Source: Qipengyuania citrea
Lineage (GTDB): Bacteria > Pseudomonadota > Alphaproteobacteria > Sphingomonadales > Sphingomonadaceae
NCBI RefSeq assembly: GCF_024171405.1
Contig: NZ_JALJZT010000002.1
Coordinates: 1,364,001 to 1,428,000 of the forward strand
Direction of reading: 5' to 3'
DNA length: 64,000 bases
Shown: one piece after another, positions 37,572 to 44,809 of the stretch
How positions within the stretch are numbered: position 1 is the stretch's first letter
How the letters are laid out: the number at the start of each line of letters is the position of its first letter
Notes under the pieces: model-generated
The model's input: the letters and a program-made list of their open reading frames with translations, nothing else
Database searches by the model: none
What the model was told of the DNA's origin: nothing
Translations under genes and position numbers: made by a program

Positions 37572-37592
37572 AACAATCCGATAAGGATTGTT
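37572..37592. other. Perfect hairpin in the origin-like region
   Basis: AACAATCC-gataa-GGATTGTT is a perfect 8-bp inverted repeat in the AT-rich gap between the MNT-HEPN gene and the iterons. In plasmid origins such a repeat often lies between the iterons and the rep gene; here the rep gene is absent. Confidence 0.45.
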
Positions 37593-37650
37593 GTTAGCTT
37601 AGTTAAGGGGCGCTGGAGCCCAGCATTTCTGCGGGTTTGAGGCCGGTTTC

Positions 37651-37714
37651 GGTTACCGATAGACCGAACTTCCGGTTCCCGATAGACCGAGCTCCCGGGT
37701 TCCCGATAGACCGA
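37651..37714. repeat. Three iterons of a plasmid-type origin
   Basis: Three 17-bp direct repeats, GGTTACCGATAGACCGA (37651-37667), GGTTCCCGATAGACCGA (37674-37690) and the same again (37698-37714), are spaced 23 and 24 nt apart, about two helical turns, all in one orientation. This is the geometry of replication-initiator binding sites. A perfect DnaA box follows 13 nt later. No initiator gene is in the window. Confidence 0.75.
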
Positions 37715-37727
37715 ATATTGCACAGCC

Positions 37728-37736
37728 TTATCCACA
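37728..37736 (+). other. DnaA box beside the iterons
   Basis: TTATCCACA, an exact consensus DnaA box, lies 13 nt after the third iteron. Together with the iterons and AT-rich DNA at 37565-37620, this has the composition of an oriV. Confidence 0.65.
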
Positions 37737-37787
37737 GGGCCGCCGTCCCGTCTCCGGGGATACGCCATGGTCTACGCTCCATCGCCT

Positions 37788-38936
37788 TTATCCTCCTTTG
37801 CAGCAATTCGCTGCCCAGTCTTCCATCAGCAGCCTGCGCTTTTCCAGCAGATTGCCGCGCCGGTAGGCTGCCTCGGTCTTGTCCTTCACCACATGGGCCA
37901 GCGCTGCTTCTGCGACATCGCTCGGGTGGTTGGTCTCCTCGCTCGCCCAATCGCGGAAGGCCGAGCGGAACCCGTGAACCGTGCAACTCTCCTTCATCTC
38001 GCGCAGCAGCTTGGTAAGCGTCATGTCGGACATCGCCTTCCTCCCCCGCATCCCGGGAAAGGCGAGGTCACAGTTCCTGATCCGCAGTTCCATGCAGCGC
38101 TCGATAATCCGTATCGCCCGATCGCAGAGCGGCACGACATGCTCGCGATTGGCTTTCATCCGCTCTTTGGGGATGGTCCATAGTTTCTCATTGAGATCGA
38201 ACTCGTCAAAGACCGCATGGCGCACTTCGCCCGAGCGGGCAGCGGTGAGGATCGCAAACTCCAGCGCCAGCCTGCTGTAGCTCTCGCGCTCGCGCAGGCG
38301 CGGGATGAAGTCAGGCAGCTTCGCATAGGCCATAGCCGCGAAGTGCCCTTCCTGCCTGGGCTGACGTGGCAGGCCCTTGCTGATCGCGCGCATGGGCGCC
38401 TCGCTGTCGCGGTATCCGGAGGCATAGGCCCAGTCGAGCACTGTTCCGATCCGCTGGCGCACCCGGCGCGCGGTTTCTGGCTTTGCCAGCCAGATCTCGG
38501 CCAGCACGTTGCGGATCATGGGGCCCGTGATGTCATTAACCTGCACGTTGCCCAGATGCGGGAAGGCGTAAGCCTCCAGCGTCCTGATCCATTGCTTCTC
38601 GTGCTTCTCGTTGCGCCAGGTCGATCTATGCTGTGCGAGTACCTTCGCGGTCGCCTCGCGAAACGTGGGAATGCCTTGTGCCTTCCTGCGTTCAAACAAA
38701 GGATCGAGTCCGAGTTCGACCCAGGTCCGGATCTCCCGCGCCCGCTCTCGCGCAATTGCGAGCGATATCTTCGATGCACTGCCCAGACCAAAATCGCGGC
38801 GATTGCCGCTTTTCTGAACCCGGACCATCCAGCTCTTCGTGCCCGACGGCTTCACCACCAGATAAAGCCCATCTCCGTCGCCTATCCTGCCGGGTCTCGT
38901 CGCGGCCTTAACCGCTGTTGCCGAAAGCTTTCCCAT
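37788..38936 (-). CDS. int: Tyrosine integrase of the tRNA-Ser element (DUF4102 type)
   Basis: Site-specific recombinase of 382 aa. The N-terminal DUF4102 arm-binding domain covers about 1-85 (GDGDGLYLVVKPSGTKSWMVRV), the core-binding domain about 95-185, and the catalytic domain has R234 (TAARSGEVR), H321/R324 (HGFRSAFRDWA), H348 and nucleophile Y358 (TEAAYRRGN). ATG 38936 is chosen over GTG 38981 because GGGAGAA precedes it and homology begins there. It lies 145 bp from the tRNA-Ser 3' end, pointing into the element, as usual for tRNA-integrated islands. All catalytic residues are intact. Confidence 0.93.
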   Translation of the reverse strand: MGKLSATAVKAATRPGRIGDGDGLYLVVKPSGTKSWMVRVQKSGNRRDFGLGSASKISLAIARERAREIRTWVELGLDPLFERRKAQGIPTFREATAKVLAQHRSTWRNEKHEKQWIRTLEAYAFPHLGNVQVNDITGPMIRNVLAEIWLAKPETARRVRQRIGTVLDWAYASGYRDSEAPMRAISKGLPRQPRQEGHFAAMAYAKLPDFIPRLRERESYSRLALEFAILTAARSGEVRHAVFDEFDLNEKLWTIPKERMKANREHVVPLCDRAIRIIERCMELRIRNCDLAFPGMRGRKAMSDMTLTKLLREMKESCTVHGFRSAFRDWASEETNHPSDVAEAALAHVVKDKTEAAYRRGNLLEKRRLLMEDWAANCCKGG

Positions 38937-38944
38937 GACTCGAA

Positions 38945-39008
38945 TTCTCCCACATTTATTCCCACAAATCCAATCGGACACCGATGGATGAGCAAGGACA
39001 GTGTGGGA
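38945..39008. promoter_or_regulatory. Candidate integrase arm-type sites (TGTGGGA)
   Basis: TCCCACA (TGTGGGA on minus) occurs at 38948-38954 and 38960-38966 just upstream of int, and inverted at 39002-39008. One copy also lies near the opposite end at 12261-12267, embedded in a shared ATTCCCACAA (12259-12268 and 38958-38967). Repeats of this kind flanking the cores fit integrase arm sites. Confidence 0.45.
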
Positions 39009-39081
39009 CCCGAATCACCTGATAAGCCGCGCAAATTCTTGGCTTTCTCGGGTCGCCGGTGGAAAATAGGGGAAAGGGTGG

Positions 39082-39100
39082 TGGCGGAGCAGGAGGGATT
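39082..39100 (+). other. attR: core at tRNA-Ser 3' end
   Basis: Second copy of the 19-bp direct repeat TGGCGGAGCAGGAGGGATT, identical to 12183-12201. It marks the integrase-proximal boundary of the element. The intervening segment, counting one core copy, is 26,899 bp. Confidence 0.85.
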
Positions 39101-39172
39101 CGAACCCTCGATACGGGGTTACCGTATACACACTTTCCAGGCGTGCGCCTTCGACCACTCGGCCACTGCTCC
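39082..39172 (-). tRNA. tRNA-Ser (anticodon GGA), CCA encoded
   Basis: The minus strand reads a 7-bp acceptor GGAGCAG/CTGCTCC, a D arm, an anticodon stem CACGC/GTGTG with loop CTGGAAA (anticodon GGA at 39136-39138), a long class-II variable arm and the T arm GAGGG-TTCGAAT-CCCTC, then G and an encoded CCA (39082-39084). It decodes UCC/UCU. The gene is complete, so integration of the element at its 3' end restored it. Confidence 0.95.
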
Positions 39173-39482
39173 GCGTTCCTGCCCGGCCCACCGCGCTTCG
39201 CGTTCATCGAGACCGCGATCCGGAGAACCCGACCCCAGCGCTCACACCATGAAGCGATAGGGCTGACAAGAAGGCGCGCGTCTAGCGGCGCTGCGGGGGA
39301 ATCGCAAGCCGCTGCGGAACCGGGATGGTCGGGCAGGCGTTTTTCGTAGTACAAGCCGGTTCAACGACGGTGCTGCGCGGATCAGGCATCCCCTGCGAAC
39401 ACCGTCTCGAAGCCCCCTCCCGCCCCTTCAATGTGCGAGAGGGGGCTTTTGTTTTGCCCGGGCGGGTGGCACCCCTTCTTCC
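39173..39482. other. Chromosomal spacer upstream of tRNA-Ser and cyclophilin gene
   Basis: No gene. The left part should hold the tRNA-Ser promoter (minus strand); I cannot place it confidently. A terminator-like hairpin lies at 39410-39455. Confidence 0.4.
39410..39455 (+). terminator. Terminator-like hairpin before the cyclophilin gene
   Basis: AAGCCCCCTC / GAGGGGGCTT forms a 10-bp stem with a 19-nt loop, followed by TTGTTTTG on the plus strand. No plus-strand gene is visible upstream within the chromosomal flank, so it may end an unrecognised transcript or be a relic of a gene displaced by the element. Confidence 0.5.
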
Positions 39483-40535
39483 ATGACTAGATCGCTTCTC
39501 CCCCTCGCCGCGCTGCTTGCGCTGGGTTCACCCGTAATGGCGCAAGAGGAGACAGCCGCGCCCTCTCCCAATCAAATCGTGGAGGAGGCCGCGCACGAAG
39601 AATGGGTGGCGATTGCGCCCGAAGACCTGCTGGTGATGACGCTAGCACCGGCAGCGGACGGCAGCACGCGCAGGGTGGTGATCCAGCTGATGCCCGCGCC
39701 CTTCAGCCAAGGCTGGGTCGAAAACATTCGCACGCTCGCGCGCGCCGGGTGGTACGACGGCATCACCGTCAACCGGGTGCAGGACAATTACGTCGTCCAG
39801 TGGGGCGATCCCAATTACGACAATCCCGAGGCGGAGGGTAAGGCGAAGCCGTTGCCCGAAGGGCTCGAGGTGATGGGAGAAGCTGAGTATACGACCCCCT
39901 CTTTTGTCCCCCCCGCATCATCGATAAAGCACGAATTGCAGGGCGCGGCGACGATGTCCGGCCTGATCGCAGCTGGGGTCAATGTTGATGCATTGATGGC
40001 GGAGCCCGAACCCACACAGACCTCTGAGGCGAGACGAGCCCTAGCAGATCGTTACTCCCGGTTTGCCGCATTCACACAGGGTTGGCCAATTGGGGGGCGT
40101 GACGAAGAATTCTGGCCCGTCCACTGCTACGGCATGGTCGGTGTAGGCCGCGGGATGTCGCCCGACACGGGATCGGGCGCGGAACTCTATACGGTAATAG
40201 GCCATGCGCCGCGCCATCTCGATCGCAATATCGCGTTGGTCGGGCGCATCGTGGACGGGATGGAGCATCTATCCTCGCTCCCACGTGGCTCGGGCGCGCT
40301 GGGCTTCTACACCACCGAGGAATCGGACAAGCGCACACCGATCCTTTCGGTGCGCTTGGCCAGCGATCTGCCCGAGGCCGAGAGGCCCGCCTTCGAATAT
40401 CTCTCGACCGAGAGCGAGACATTCGCGCGCTATGCCGATGCTCGCGCCAACCGCCGCGATCCGTTCTTTATCCAACCCGCAGGCGGGGCAGATATCTGCA
40501 ACATACCCGTCCCCGTGCGCCGGGTGGCCGATTGA
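39483..40535 (+). CDS. Cyclophilin-type peptidyl-prolyl isomerase, exported
   Basis: Periplasmic proline isomerase of 350 aa with a signal peptide ending PVMAQ (about 1-21). The cyclophilin fold starts at about 65 (RVVIQLMPAPFSQGWVENIRTLARAGWYDGITVNRVQDNYVVQWGDP) and resumes after a long insertion (about 115-215) with YGMVGVGRGMSPDTGSGAELYTVIG and NIALVGRIVDGMEHLSSLPRG. The insertion makes it about twice the minimal size. The downstream DUF1905 gene starts inside its stop codon. Confidence 0.87.
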   Translation: MTRSLLPLAALLALGSPVMAQEETAAPSPNQIVEEAAHEEWVAIAPEDLLVMTLAPAADGSTRRVVIQLMPAPFSQGWVENIRTLARAGWYDGITVNRVQDNYVVQWGDPNYDNPEAEGKAKPLPEGLEVMGEAEYTTPSFVPPASSIKHELQGAATMSGLIAAGVNVDALMAEPEPTQTSEARRALADRYSRFAAFTQGWPIGGRDEEFWPVHCYGMVGVGRGMSPDTGSGAELYTVIGHAPRHLDRNIALVGRIVDGMEHLSSLPRGSGALGFYTTEESDKRTPILSVRLASDLPEAERPAFEYLSTESETFARYADARANRRDPFFIQPAGGADICNIPVPVRRVAD

Positions 40536-40849
40536 GCGAAAGCGTCTTCGTAGTCGCGCCCTTGTGGCGCTGGACCGCGAAGAACGGCGTCAGCTGGTTT
40601 TTCGTGACCATCGACGGTGAGGAAGGCGAGGAGCTCTCGGCGACCGAAGCGATGCGGCGGCTCGAACTGGGCGGCCAGCGCGGTTTCCGCTCGCTCAAGG
40701 TCGAGGCACGGATTGGCGCAACCGTATGGCAGACATCGTGTTTCCCGCGCGACGAGGGCGGCTGGCTGCTGCCGGTCAAGGCAGCGGTGCGCAAGGCGGA
40801 AGCGACCACCGAGGGTGACCCGGTCGCAGTAACGCTGCGCCCGCTCTAG
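40532..40849 (+). CDS. DUF1905 domain protein
   Basis: Protein of 105 aa matching DUF1905, a small beta-barrel-like domain often found with YdeI/OmdA-type proteins: PLWRWTAKNGVSWFFVTIDGEEGEEL near the start and GFRSLKVEARIGATVWQTSCFPRDEGGWLLPVKAAVRKAE at about 51-90. The start is TTG at 40532, overlapping the cyclophilin stop (TTGA), so it is translationally coupled. It ends convergently, overlapping the VOC gene by 4 nt. Function unknown. Confidence 0.75.
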   Translation: MSESVFVVAPLWRWTAKNGVSWFFVTIDGEEGEELSATEAMRRLELGGQRGFRSLKVEARIGATVWQTSCFPRDEGGWLLPVKAAVRKAEATTEGDPVAVTLRPL

Positions 40850-41211
40850 ACCCGCTGCATCAATTCGATGCGATTGCCGAAGGGGTCGGCGATATCCCCG
40901 CGCACATAGCCTTCGAGCGGCTTGCCCGGCTTGAATCGGATACCCGCTTCGCCCAGCCGCGCGACCAGCGCGGCGAGGTCGCCGACGATCAGCGCGGGGT
41001 GCGCGCGGCGCGCGGGCAGGAAGGCATCCTCGACCCCACAATGGATCGCCACCTGGCCGCGTTCGAACCAGCAACCGCCATTGACCGCGAGCTGGGCGGG
41101 CTTGGCGACCTCTTCCAGCCCCATGAGATCGATCCAGAAGCGCCGCGCATGCGGTTCCCCGCCATGCGGCATCGCCAGCTGGACATGGTCGATGCCCAGC
41201 ACGCCGGTCAT
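40846..41211 (-). CDS. VOC-superfamily (glyoxalase-like) protein
   Basis: Protein of 121 aa with a single vicinal-oxygen-chelate fold: IDHVQLAMPHGGE (about 7-19), VAIHCGVEDAFLPARRAHPALIV (about 54-76) and YVRGDIADPFGNRIELMQ (about 102-119) with the usual metal-ligand Glu near the end. Usually dimeric dioxygenase, isomerase or resistance proteins; the reaction cannot be deduced. Its ATG overlaps the stop of the RelA/SpoT gene (ATGA), so both are on one transcript. Confidence 0.8.
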   Translation of the reverse strand: MTGVLGIDHVQLAMPHGGEPHARRFWIDLMGLEEVAKPAQLAVNGGCWFERGQVAIHCGVEDAFLPARRAHPALIVGDLAALVARLGEAGIRFKPGKPLEGYVRGDIADPFGNRIELMQRV

Positions 41212-43322
41212 ACGCGTTCGGCCTGCGCGATCGAATCGCTGGCCCGCAGCGCGCTGAGAATGCGGGTAAGATGCGGCACGTCCTGCACTTCGAGGTCGAT
41301 TTCGTAAGTGGTGAAGGGATGGTCGAGCTGGGTCTGCTCGAGGCTGGTCACATTGACGTGGTTCTGCGCGAAGATGCCTGCCATTTCGGCCAGCGTTCCG
41401 GGCCGGTCGTACAGCGTGACACGCAGCCGCCCGACCGCGCCGCGCGAGCGTTTGCCCCACGACAGGTCGAGCCAGTCGCTGTCGATCCCGCTGGCGAGGT
41501 GGTTGCAGTCGATCGTATGGACCTCGACGCCTTCGCCGGGCTTGCGCAGGCCCACGATCCGGTCGCCAGGAACCGGGTGGCAGCATTCGGCGAGCTGGAA
41601 GCCGACCCCCGGGGTCAGCCCGCGGATCGACAGCGCCTTGCCGCTCTTGGCCCAGTCGGGCTCGTTTTCGAGCTCGGCGGTGCAGCCGGGGACCAGCGCT
41701 TCCATAACCGCGCGATCCTCGATCTTGGCCGCACCGATGGCGTAAAAGAGGTCCTCTTCCTCTTCCATCTCCAACCGTTTCAAGGCTTCGCGCAGTGCCT
41801 TCTTGCCGACCTTGGCGGGCACACGCAGCGCGATCTCGTCGAACAGTTTCTGCCCGATCTCCGCCACTTCGGCGCGTTCCTTGAGCCGGACTGCGCGGCG
41901 AATGGAGGCGCGCGCCTTGCCGGTCACGACGAAGCCCAGCCAGCTCAGCTGCGGATCGGCATTGTCGCTTTTGATGATCTCGACCACGTCGCCATTGTTG
42001 AGCTGCGTGCGCAGCGGCATGTGCCGCCCGTTGATCTTCGCGCCCACCGTCTGCGCGCCGAGGTCGGTATGCACGGCAAAGGCGAAATCGACCGGAGTCG
42101 CCCCCTTGGGCAGCTGGAACAGCGCGCCCTTGGGCGTGAAGGCAAAGATGCGATCCTGGTAGATCGCCAGGCGCGTGTGTTCGAGCAGCTCTTCGGGATC
42201 GTGGCTCGCGTCGACGATCTCAATCAGGTCGCGCAGCCAGCCGACCTGCCCGTCGGGCCGTTCATCCTGCTTGTAGGCCCAGTGCGCGGCGAAGCCGAAT
42301 TCGTTCACCCGGTGCATCTCGCGCGTGCGGATCTGCACTTCGACGCGCATCGACTTGCCGTAGATCAGCGAGGTGTGGAGCGACCGATAGCCGTTGTTCT
42401 TCGGCGTCGAGATGTAGTCCTTGAACTTGCCCGGGAGGAACTGCCATGTCGTATGCAGCACCCCCAGCGCGCGGTAGCAGTCGGCCACATCTTCGCAGAT
42501 GATGCGAAAGGCCATGATATCGGTGACCTGTTCGAACGAGACATGGCGTTCGGCCATCTTGCGCCAGATAGAATAGGGGTGCTTTTCGCGCCCCGAAACC
42601 TCGCTGGTGATCCCCGCCTCGAGCAGCGCGTGCTTCATGTCGAGCGCGATGGCATCGACTTGGCCGCCATCCTCGCTGTGGATCTGATTGAGCCGCTGCG
42701 TGATCGTCTCGTATGCCTCGGGCTCGATCTGCTCGAAGGCGAGCATCTGCATCTCGCGCATATATTCATACAGACCGATGCGCTCGGCCAACGGGGCGTA
42801 GATATCCATCGTCTCGCGCGCGATGCGCTGGCGCTTCTCGGGTTTCTTGATGAAGTGCAGCGTGCGCATATTGTGCAGCCGGTCACCCAGCTTGACCAGC
42901 AGCACGCGGATGTCCTCACTCATCGCCAGCAGGAACTTGCGCAGGTTTTCCGCCGCGCGCTCGTTCTCGGGCATCTGCTCGATCTTCGACAGCTTGGTCA
43001 CCCCGTCGACCAGCCGCGCGACATCCTTGCCGAAGTGCTTTTCGATATCGTCGATCGTCGCCAGCGTGTCTTCCACCGTATCGTGGAGCAGCGCGGTCGC
43101 GATGGTTTCCTGGTCGAGCTTGAGATCGGTCATCAGGCCGGCAACTTCGACCGGGTGGCTGAAATAGGGATCGCCGCTGGCGCGGGTCTGCGTGCCGTGC
43201 TTCTGCACGGTATAGACATAGGCGCGGTTGAGCATCGCCTCGTCGGCGTCGGGATCGTATTCCTTGACCCGCTCAACGAGTTCGTACTGGCGCAGCATAT
43301 CTTCGAGATAGGTGCGCTTCAC
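41208..43322 (-). CDS. Bifunctional (p)ppGpp synthetase/hydrolase RelA/SpoT
   Basis: Stringent-response enzyme of 704 aa, the single Rsh type of alphaproteobacteria. The HD hydrolase domain has H80-D81 in ALLHDTVED and HP in YFSHPVEV. The synthetase domain lies at about 230-350 (AFRIICEDVADCYRALGVLHTTW; YRSLHTSLIYG), with a TGS domain (about 385-450), a helical/zinc-finger region and a C-terminal ACT domain (VGRLRVTLYDRPGTLAEMAGIF). All catalytic motifs of both activities are present, so it should both make and degrade (p)ppGpp. Confidence 0.94.
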   Translation of the reverse strand: MKRTYLEDMLRQYELVERVKEYDPDADEAMLNRAYVYTVQKHGTQTRASGDPYFSHPVEVAGLMTDLKLDQETIATALLHDTVEDTLATIDDIEKHFGKDVARLVDGVTKLSKIEQMPENERAAENLRKFLLAMSEDIRVLLVKLGDRLHNMRTLHFIKKPEKRQRIARETMDIYAPLAERIGLYEYMREMQMLAFEQIEPEAYETITQRLNQIHSEDGGQVDAIALDMKHALLEAGITSEVSGREKHPYSIWRKMAERHVSFEQVTDIMAFRIICEDVADCYRALGVLHTTWQFLPGKFKDYISTPKNNGYRSLHTSLIYGKSMRVEVQIRTREMHRVNEFGFAAHWAYKQDERPDGQVGWLRDLIEIVDASHDPEELLEHTRLAIYQDRIFAFTPKGALFQLPKGATPVDFAFAVHTDLGAQTVGAKINGRHMPLRTQLNNGDVVEIIKSDNADPQLSWLGFVVTGKARASIRRAVRLKERAEVAEIGQKLFDEIALRVPAKVGKKALREALKRLEMEEEEDLFYAIGAAKIEDRAVMEALVPGCTAELENEPDWAKSGKALSIRGLTPGVGFQLAECCHPVPGDRIVGLRKPGEGVEVHTIDCNHLASGIDSDWLDLSWGKRSRGAVGRLRVTLYDRPGTLAEMAGIFAQNHVNVTSLEQTQLDHPFTTYEIDLEVQDVPHLTRILSALRASDSIAQAERV

Positions 43323-43422
43323 CCGCCTGAACAGATGGAATCTTCACGCAGGGCCGCTGCGGGTGGCATGCGCCGTGCAGCGATCCTACCTGTGCATCAC
43401 ATCATCCGGAGAGAGACAGGCC

Positions 43423-44808
43423 ATGACCCAGACGCGCACCGAAACCGATTCCATCGGCCCCATCGAAGTCCCTGCCGACGCCTATTGGGGCGCGCAGACG
43501 CAGCGCAGCCTGACCAACTTCCCCTTCCCCGCGCACCAGCGCATGCCGATCCAGATCGTCCACGCGCAGGCGGCGGTCAAACAGGCAGCATCGCGGATCA
43601 ACCGCCAGCACGGACTGGAGGCACCGCTCGCCGAGGCGATCGAGAGCGCCGCCACCGCGATCCGGGCAGGCGAATATGACGATCAGTTCCCGCTGACCAT
43701 CTTCCAGACGGGCAGCGGCACGCAGACCAATATGAACGTCAACGAAGTGATCGCCGGGATCGCCAATGAAGCGCTGGCGGGCACGCGCGGCGGCAAGGAG
43801 CCGGTCCATCCCAACGACCATGTAAACCGCTCGCAAAGCTCGAACGACAGCTTCCCCACCGCGCTGCATGTCGCCGCCGCGCTGGCGTCGCGCGATGCGC
43901 TGCTGCCCGCACTCGACCGGCTGGTCGCAGCGCTCGATGCCAAGGCGCGGGCCTTTGCCGATATCGTCAAGATCGGCCGCACGCATACGCAGGACGCCAC
44001 CCCGCTGACGCTGGGGCAGGAATTTTCCGGCTATGTCGCGCAGCTGACAAGCTGCCGGGTGCGGATCGAAAGCGCATTGGAGAACGACATCCGCAAGCTC
44101 GCGATCGGCGGCACCGCGGTCGGCACCGGGCTCAATGCGCCCGATGGCTGGGCCGCGGATATGGCCCGCGCGATCAGCGACATCACCGACTTCGCCTTCG
44201 AGCCTGCGCCCAACACCTTCGAACAGCTCGCTGCGAAGGACGGGCTGGTGTCCTTCTCGGGCGCGCTCAACACGCTCGCGGTGGCGCTCAACAAGATCGC
44301 CAACGATATCCGCTTCCTCGCATCGGGTCCGCGCTCGGGCCTTGGCGAACTGTCGCTACCCGCGAACGAACCGGGCAGCTCGATCATGCCGGGCAAGGTC
44401 AACCCGACCCAGTGCGAGATGCTGACGATGGTCGCGGGCCAGGTGATCGGCAATCACCAGGCAGTGACGGTGGGCGGGATGCAGGGCCATTTCGAGCTCA
44501 ACGTGTTCATGCCGCTGATCGGGTCGAACGTGATCCGCTCGGTCGAATTGCTCGCAATCGGGATGGAAGGTTTTGCCACCCGCTGCGTCGAGGGGATCGA
44601 GGCGAACGAGGAACAAATCGCCGCGCTGGTCGAACGCTCCTTGATGCTGGTGACGGCATTGGCGCCCGAGATCGGCTACGACAATGCCGCCAAGATCGCC
44701 AAGCATGCACACCAGACCGGCCAGACGCTCAAGCAGGCGGGCCTCGAGCTGGGGCTGGTGGACGAGCCGACCTTCGACCGCCTCGTCCGCCCCGCCGATA
44801 TGGTGTGA
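43423..44808 (+). CDS. fumC: Class II fumarate hydratase
   Basis: TCA-cycle enzyme converting fumarate to malate, 461 aa, homotetrameric family. Visible motifs are TGSGTQTNMNVNEVIA, SSNDSFPTALHVA, the TH of IGRTHTQDATP and the signature GSSIMPGKVNPTQCEML. ATG 43423 is taken because a GAGAGA site precedes it and homology begins there. It is transcribed away from rsh and convergent with the M1 peptidase gene, whose stop lies 2 nt away. Confidence 0.95.
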   Translation: MTQTRTETDSIGPIEVPADAYWGAQTQRSLTNFPFPAHQRMPIQIVHAQAAVKQAASRINRQHGLEAPLAEAIESAATAIRAGEYDDQFPLTIFQTGSGTQTNMNVNEVIAGIANEALAGTRGGKEPVHPNDHVNRSQSSNDSFPTALHVAAALASRDALLPALDRLVAALDAKARAFADIVKIGRTHTQDATPLTLGQEFSGYVAQLTSCRVRIESALENDIRKLAIGGTAVGTGLNAPDGWAADMARAISDITDFAFEPAPNTFEQLAAKDGLVSFSGALNTLAVALNKIANDIRFLASGPRSGLGELSLPANEPGSSIMPGKVNPTQCEMLTMVAGQVIGNHQAVTVGGMQGHFELNVFMPLIGSNVIRSVELLAIGMEGFATRCVEGIEANEEQIAALVERSLMLVTALAPEIGYDNAAKIAKHAHQTGQTLKQAGLELGLVDEPTFDRLVRPADMV

Positions 44809-44809
44809 C

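Noticed and set aside
37651-37714. CRISPR array
   Set aside because: Repeats are 17 bp with 6-7 nt gaps, far too short for spacers; iteron geometry fits better.
37469-37768. 99-codon minus-strand frame over the iterons
   Set aside because: The repeated YREP-type segments come from the iterons themselves; it is not a rep gene and has no domain.
41271-43679. 802-codon plus-strand frame opposite rsh
   Set aside because: Shadow of the RelA/SpoT gene; no ribosome site or motif.
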